DNA of 61,098 bases from Betaproteobacteria bacterium. GTDB lineage: Bacteria; Pseudomonadota; Gammaproteobacteria; Burkholderiales; Eutrophovitaceae. Made by a program: the position numbers and the translations under genes. Location of the stretch: positions 65,215 to 126,312 of the forward strand of contig CP070643.1 of the NCBI GenBank assembly GCA_020354125.1, in the 5' to 3' direction. Position 1 is the first letter of the stretch, and the number at the start of each line of letters is the position of its first letter. The notes under the pieces were generated by a model. It saw only the letters and a program-made list of their open reading frames with translations. It had not been told where the DNA came from and ran no database searches. Positions 59,322-61,098 of the stretch are shown here, in pieces.

Positions 59322-59697
59322 CTCAAACGAGTAGCAAAGACAGCGCGTTTCATAAGTTGCCTTCGAGTTCGCATAGCAACTGAGAAAACACGGACCAACT
59401 ACTGCCACGATCAGTCACGTTTGCAGCAACTAACGCCTGTCAGACAACAGCGAAACGGAGACGATTCAGCCGCTTAACCAGCCGCCTAGCATTGGCATGC
59501 AGTTTGCGATAACTGTGCGTGACGGTAGTGCCGATATCGCAAGTGAAGCTTGTGATAGTTACTCGGCTCTTCCGGCAAGTTGTCTCCTGCAAGCGGAGTT
59601 GTTTTAGCCAGCACTCAGGTGCTGGCTTTTTTTTGCCTACAGCTAACGCTCGGCGGCTTCACACCATTAGCACCAAATTTGCGAAGACTGAATGCGG
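59322..59697 (+). other. 376-bp intergenic region with structured RNA potential
   Basis: No reading frame of note. The first 180 bp show nothing I can name. From 59504 there is an 8-bp inverted repeat, TTGCGATA (59504-59511) and TATCGCAA (59535-59542), enclosing an inner CGG/CCG hairpin (59523-59533), then CTCC/GGAG near 59584-59598 and a strong terminator. It may be a long 3' UTR of the hemF transcript or a separate small RNA. A promoter was not found. Confidence 0.4.
59606..59634 (+). terminator. strong Rho-independent terminator
   Basis: AGCCAGCAC, loop TCAG, GTGCTGGCT, followed by a run of T to 59634: a perfect 9-pair stem. It lies 285 bp after the hemF stop. It faces the end of the minus-strand binding-protein gene. 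Confidence 0.95.
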
Positions 59698-60894
59698 TCA
59701 GCTTCCGCCGCCTAATGTCTCGATGTACCCCCACTGACCGTTGACCACCCTGTAGAGGCTGATGCTGCCGCCTCTGATATCGCCTTTTTCTTCGAACCGG
59801 ACGTTGCCGCTGACACCTTCGTGCTCGATGTTCGCGAGTACTGGCAAATACACCTCGGGGTCAGTTGCACCGGCTTGCTGGATCGCCGCGATCAGTGTGT
59901 TGGTCGCATCATAGGCGTACGGCGCGTAAAGCTGAATCTCCTGTTTGAAAGTGTTCTCGTACTTCTCCGTGAAAGCAGGACCGCCCGGCATCTTGTCGAG
60001 CGGCACACCGGGCGAAGAGGCATACGCTCCTTCAGCAGCATCGCCGGCGAGGGTTAGAAACTGTTTCGTCTGCGAGCCGTCGCCGCTGAGGAAGAACGCC
60101 GTCAGCCCAAGATTCTTGAACTGTTTCATCATCGGACCGGTCTGCGAGTCCAGACACCCGCAAAAGACCAGATCCGGATGCATGCCTTTGATCCGCGTCA
60201 GAATCGCCGTGAAGTCCGTCTTCGTCGTGTCGGTGAATTCCCGCGTGATCACCTTGCCGCCAGCTGCCCTGGCAGCCACCTCGAACTGGTCTGCCAGACC
60301 CTTGCCATACGCCGAACGGTCATCAATGACCGCGATTCTTCTTGCATTGAGTTTCTTGACGGCGAAGTCACCCAATACGGTGCCCTGCTGCGCATCATTC
60401 GCAATCACACGAAAGGCAGTCTCGTAACCCTGGTTGGTGTAATCAACATTGGTTGCAGACGGCGAAATTTGGGCGATTCCCGCATCGAAGTAAATCTTCG
60501 ACGCGGGAATCGTAGTATCTGAATAGAGGTGACCAATCACCCCAACAACCCCGGCGTCGACGATCTTATGGGCCACCACCGCACCTTTCTGCGGGTTACC
60601 CTCGTCATCTTCCGACACCATTTCGAAACGAATTTTTTCGCCACCGATCACTAAACCTGCGGCATTGGCCTCCTCGAGCGCCAGTTTCACGCCGTTCTCG
60701 CTGTCCCTACCGAGGTGGGCAATGGGCCCGGTAAGCGGTCCGACATGGCCGATCTTGACCACGCGATCGACTTCAGCGTCCTCACCCGCCGTCTCTTCAC
60801 TATCGCCACAAGCAGCAAATAAGGCGAGGAACGATAAACCAAGCACGGCCGCAAGCGCATGACGGAAAAGTCCTTGGACAGCTTTCGTTTTCAT
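59698..60894 (-). CDS. branched-chain amino acid-type ABC transporter substrate-binding lipoprotein
   Basis: A 398-residue type I periplasmic binding protein of the LivJ/LivK group. Lipoprotein signal with lipobox LFAAC, Cys at about 29. The binding lobes show VKIGHVGPLTGPIAHLGRDS, VVGVIGHLYSDTTIPASKIY, AVIDDRSAYGKGLADQF and YAPYAYDATNTLI. The ATG at 60894 has AAGGTG 8-9 bp upstream and AAGGAG directly against it; the frame is open 12 codons further. No permease or ATPase genes are nearby, so it is an orphan here. The ligand could be an amino acid, amide or aromatic acid. Confidence 0.92.
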   Translation of the reverse strand: MKTKAVQGLFRHALAAVLGLSFLALFAACGDSEETAGEDAEVDRVVKIGHVGPLTGPIAHLGRDSENGVKLALEEANAAGLVIGGEKIRFEMVSEDDEGNPQKGAVVAHKIVDAGVVGVIGHLYSDTTIPASKIYFDAGIAQISPSATNVDYTNQGYETAFRVIANDAQQGTVLGDFAVKKLNARRIAVIDDRSAYGKGLADQFEVAARAAGGKVITREFTDTTKTDFTAILTRIKGMHPDLVFCGCLDSQTGPMMKQFKNLGLTAFFLSGDGSQTKQFLTLAGDAAEGAYASSPGVPLDKMPGGPAFTEKYENTFKQEIQLYAPYAYDATNTLIAAIQQAGATDPEVYLPVLANIEHEGVSGNVRFEEKGDIRGGSISLYRVVNGQWGYIETLGGGS

Positions 60895-60972
60895 CTCCTT
60901 ATCACCTTCTTGCACTCTGATGGCTGTCAATTTTGAGCCATGAATTCATTGAGTTGCGCTGCAAAAGTCAAC

Positions 60973-61000
60973 AAAAAAGCCGGCGTGATGCCGGCTTTTT
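60973..61000 (-). terminator. bidirectional terminator
   Basis: AGCCGGC, loop GTGAT, GCCGGCT with A residues on one side and T residues on the other, so it works on both strands. On the minus strand it lies about 20 bp past the cytochrome stop. Confidence 0.93.
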
Positions 61001-61020
61001 CATTTCTGCACAATTGTGGG

Positions 61021-61098
61021 TCAAAGCTTCAGAATCCACTCCACGAGCGTCTTGGCCTCGGCCTCGCTAACCGGGTTAGGTGGCATCGGAATTGGACC
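61021..61098 (-). CDS. class I c-type cytochrome, C-terminal fragment
   Basis: The last 25 codons of a gene cut by the window edge: GPIPMPPNPVSEAEAKTLVE then WILKL and TGA. IPMPPN carries the axial Met ligand and SEAEAKTLVEWIL the final helix of the small periplasmic cytochromes c551/c552 (c5-like). The haem-binding CxxCH would lie outside the window. Confidence 0.85.
   Translation of the reverse strand, partial: GPIPMPPNPVSEAEAKTLVEWILKL

Noticed and set aside
60920..60945. TGGC...TTGACA resembling a sigma54 promoter before the binding-protein gene
   Set aside because: The GG pair has the right spacing but the essential GC of the -12 element is AC here.

Overview
The window is about 61 kb of ordinary, gene-dense chromosome from a Gram-negative, probably free-living aerobic gammaproteobacterium. 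Evidence: LPS export (lptD), outer-membrane chaperones (surA, DsbA), a type IV pilus assembly operon, aerobic haem synthesis (hemF), UbiH, and gene orders typical of Pseudomonas and Xanthomonadales-type relatives (mrcA divergent from pilMNOPQ-aroK-aroB, then gltB-gltD-hemE; dusB-fis-purH-purD; hemL-thiE-thiD beside rubredoxin; lptD-surA-rsmA divergent from amgK-murU). A perfect CIRCE operator at groESL, Mg-type HemB and a short Fis argue against an enteric. A Chromatiales/Woeseiales-like lineage is my guess only. Base composition looks uniform, and I see no prophage, CRISPR array, tRNA or rRNA.

Layout. 1-5.3 kb: two-subunit Na+/solute symporter, then groES-groEL with a sigma70-type promoter and CIRCE, and an unrecognised gene upstream. 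5.6-13.1 kb (+): MBL/beta-CASP nuclease, PBP4-type dacB, glmU and glmS, a 164-bp MITE-like element, a TPR protein and a HAD phosphatase. 13.2-35.5 kb (-): short-chain dehydrogenase, two DsbA-family oxidases separated by an 18-bp tandem repeat, a SPOR protein, argS, priA, hemE, gltD, gltB, dgt, aroB, aroK and pilQPONM. 35.7-38.8 kb (+): PBP1A and a nucleotidyltransferase-like protein. 38.8-40.7 kb: hemB and engB, both minus, with a probable small RNA on the plus strand between them. 40.7-49.1 kb: cytochrome c4, hemL, thiE, thiD, rubredoxin, glyoxalase I, rsmA, surA and lptD. 49.2-59.3 kb (+): amgK, murU, a PaiB-like protein, pepP, ubiH, dusB, fis, purH, purD and hemF. 59.7-61.1 kb (-): an amino-acid-type binding lipoprotein and the end of a c-type cytochrome.

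The genes form a few functional blocks. Cell wall: GlmS and GlmU make UDP-GlcNAc, AmgK and MurU recycle MurNAc, PBP1A and PBP4 build and trim peptidoglycan, and the SPOR protein probably binds it at the septum. Haem and respiration: HemL, HemB, HemE, HemF and two cytochromes. Envelope folding: DsbA paralogues, SurA and LptD, whose mature form has only two cysteines. Nitrogen and purines: GltBD, PurH and PurD.

The most interesting non-coding signal is 39.85-40.00 kb. It is a structured plus-strand RNA with two CCUCC-containing single-stranded segments and a strong terminator abutting the engB stop codon, which is the genomic position of Spot 42/ErsA. Other items: a second CIRCE-like dyad, an IS5-type MITE with CTAG target duplications, an 18-bp repeat array spilling out of the dsbA 3' end, and a structured region before a strong terminator downstream of hemF.
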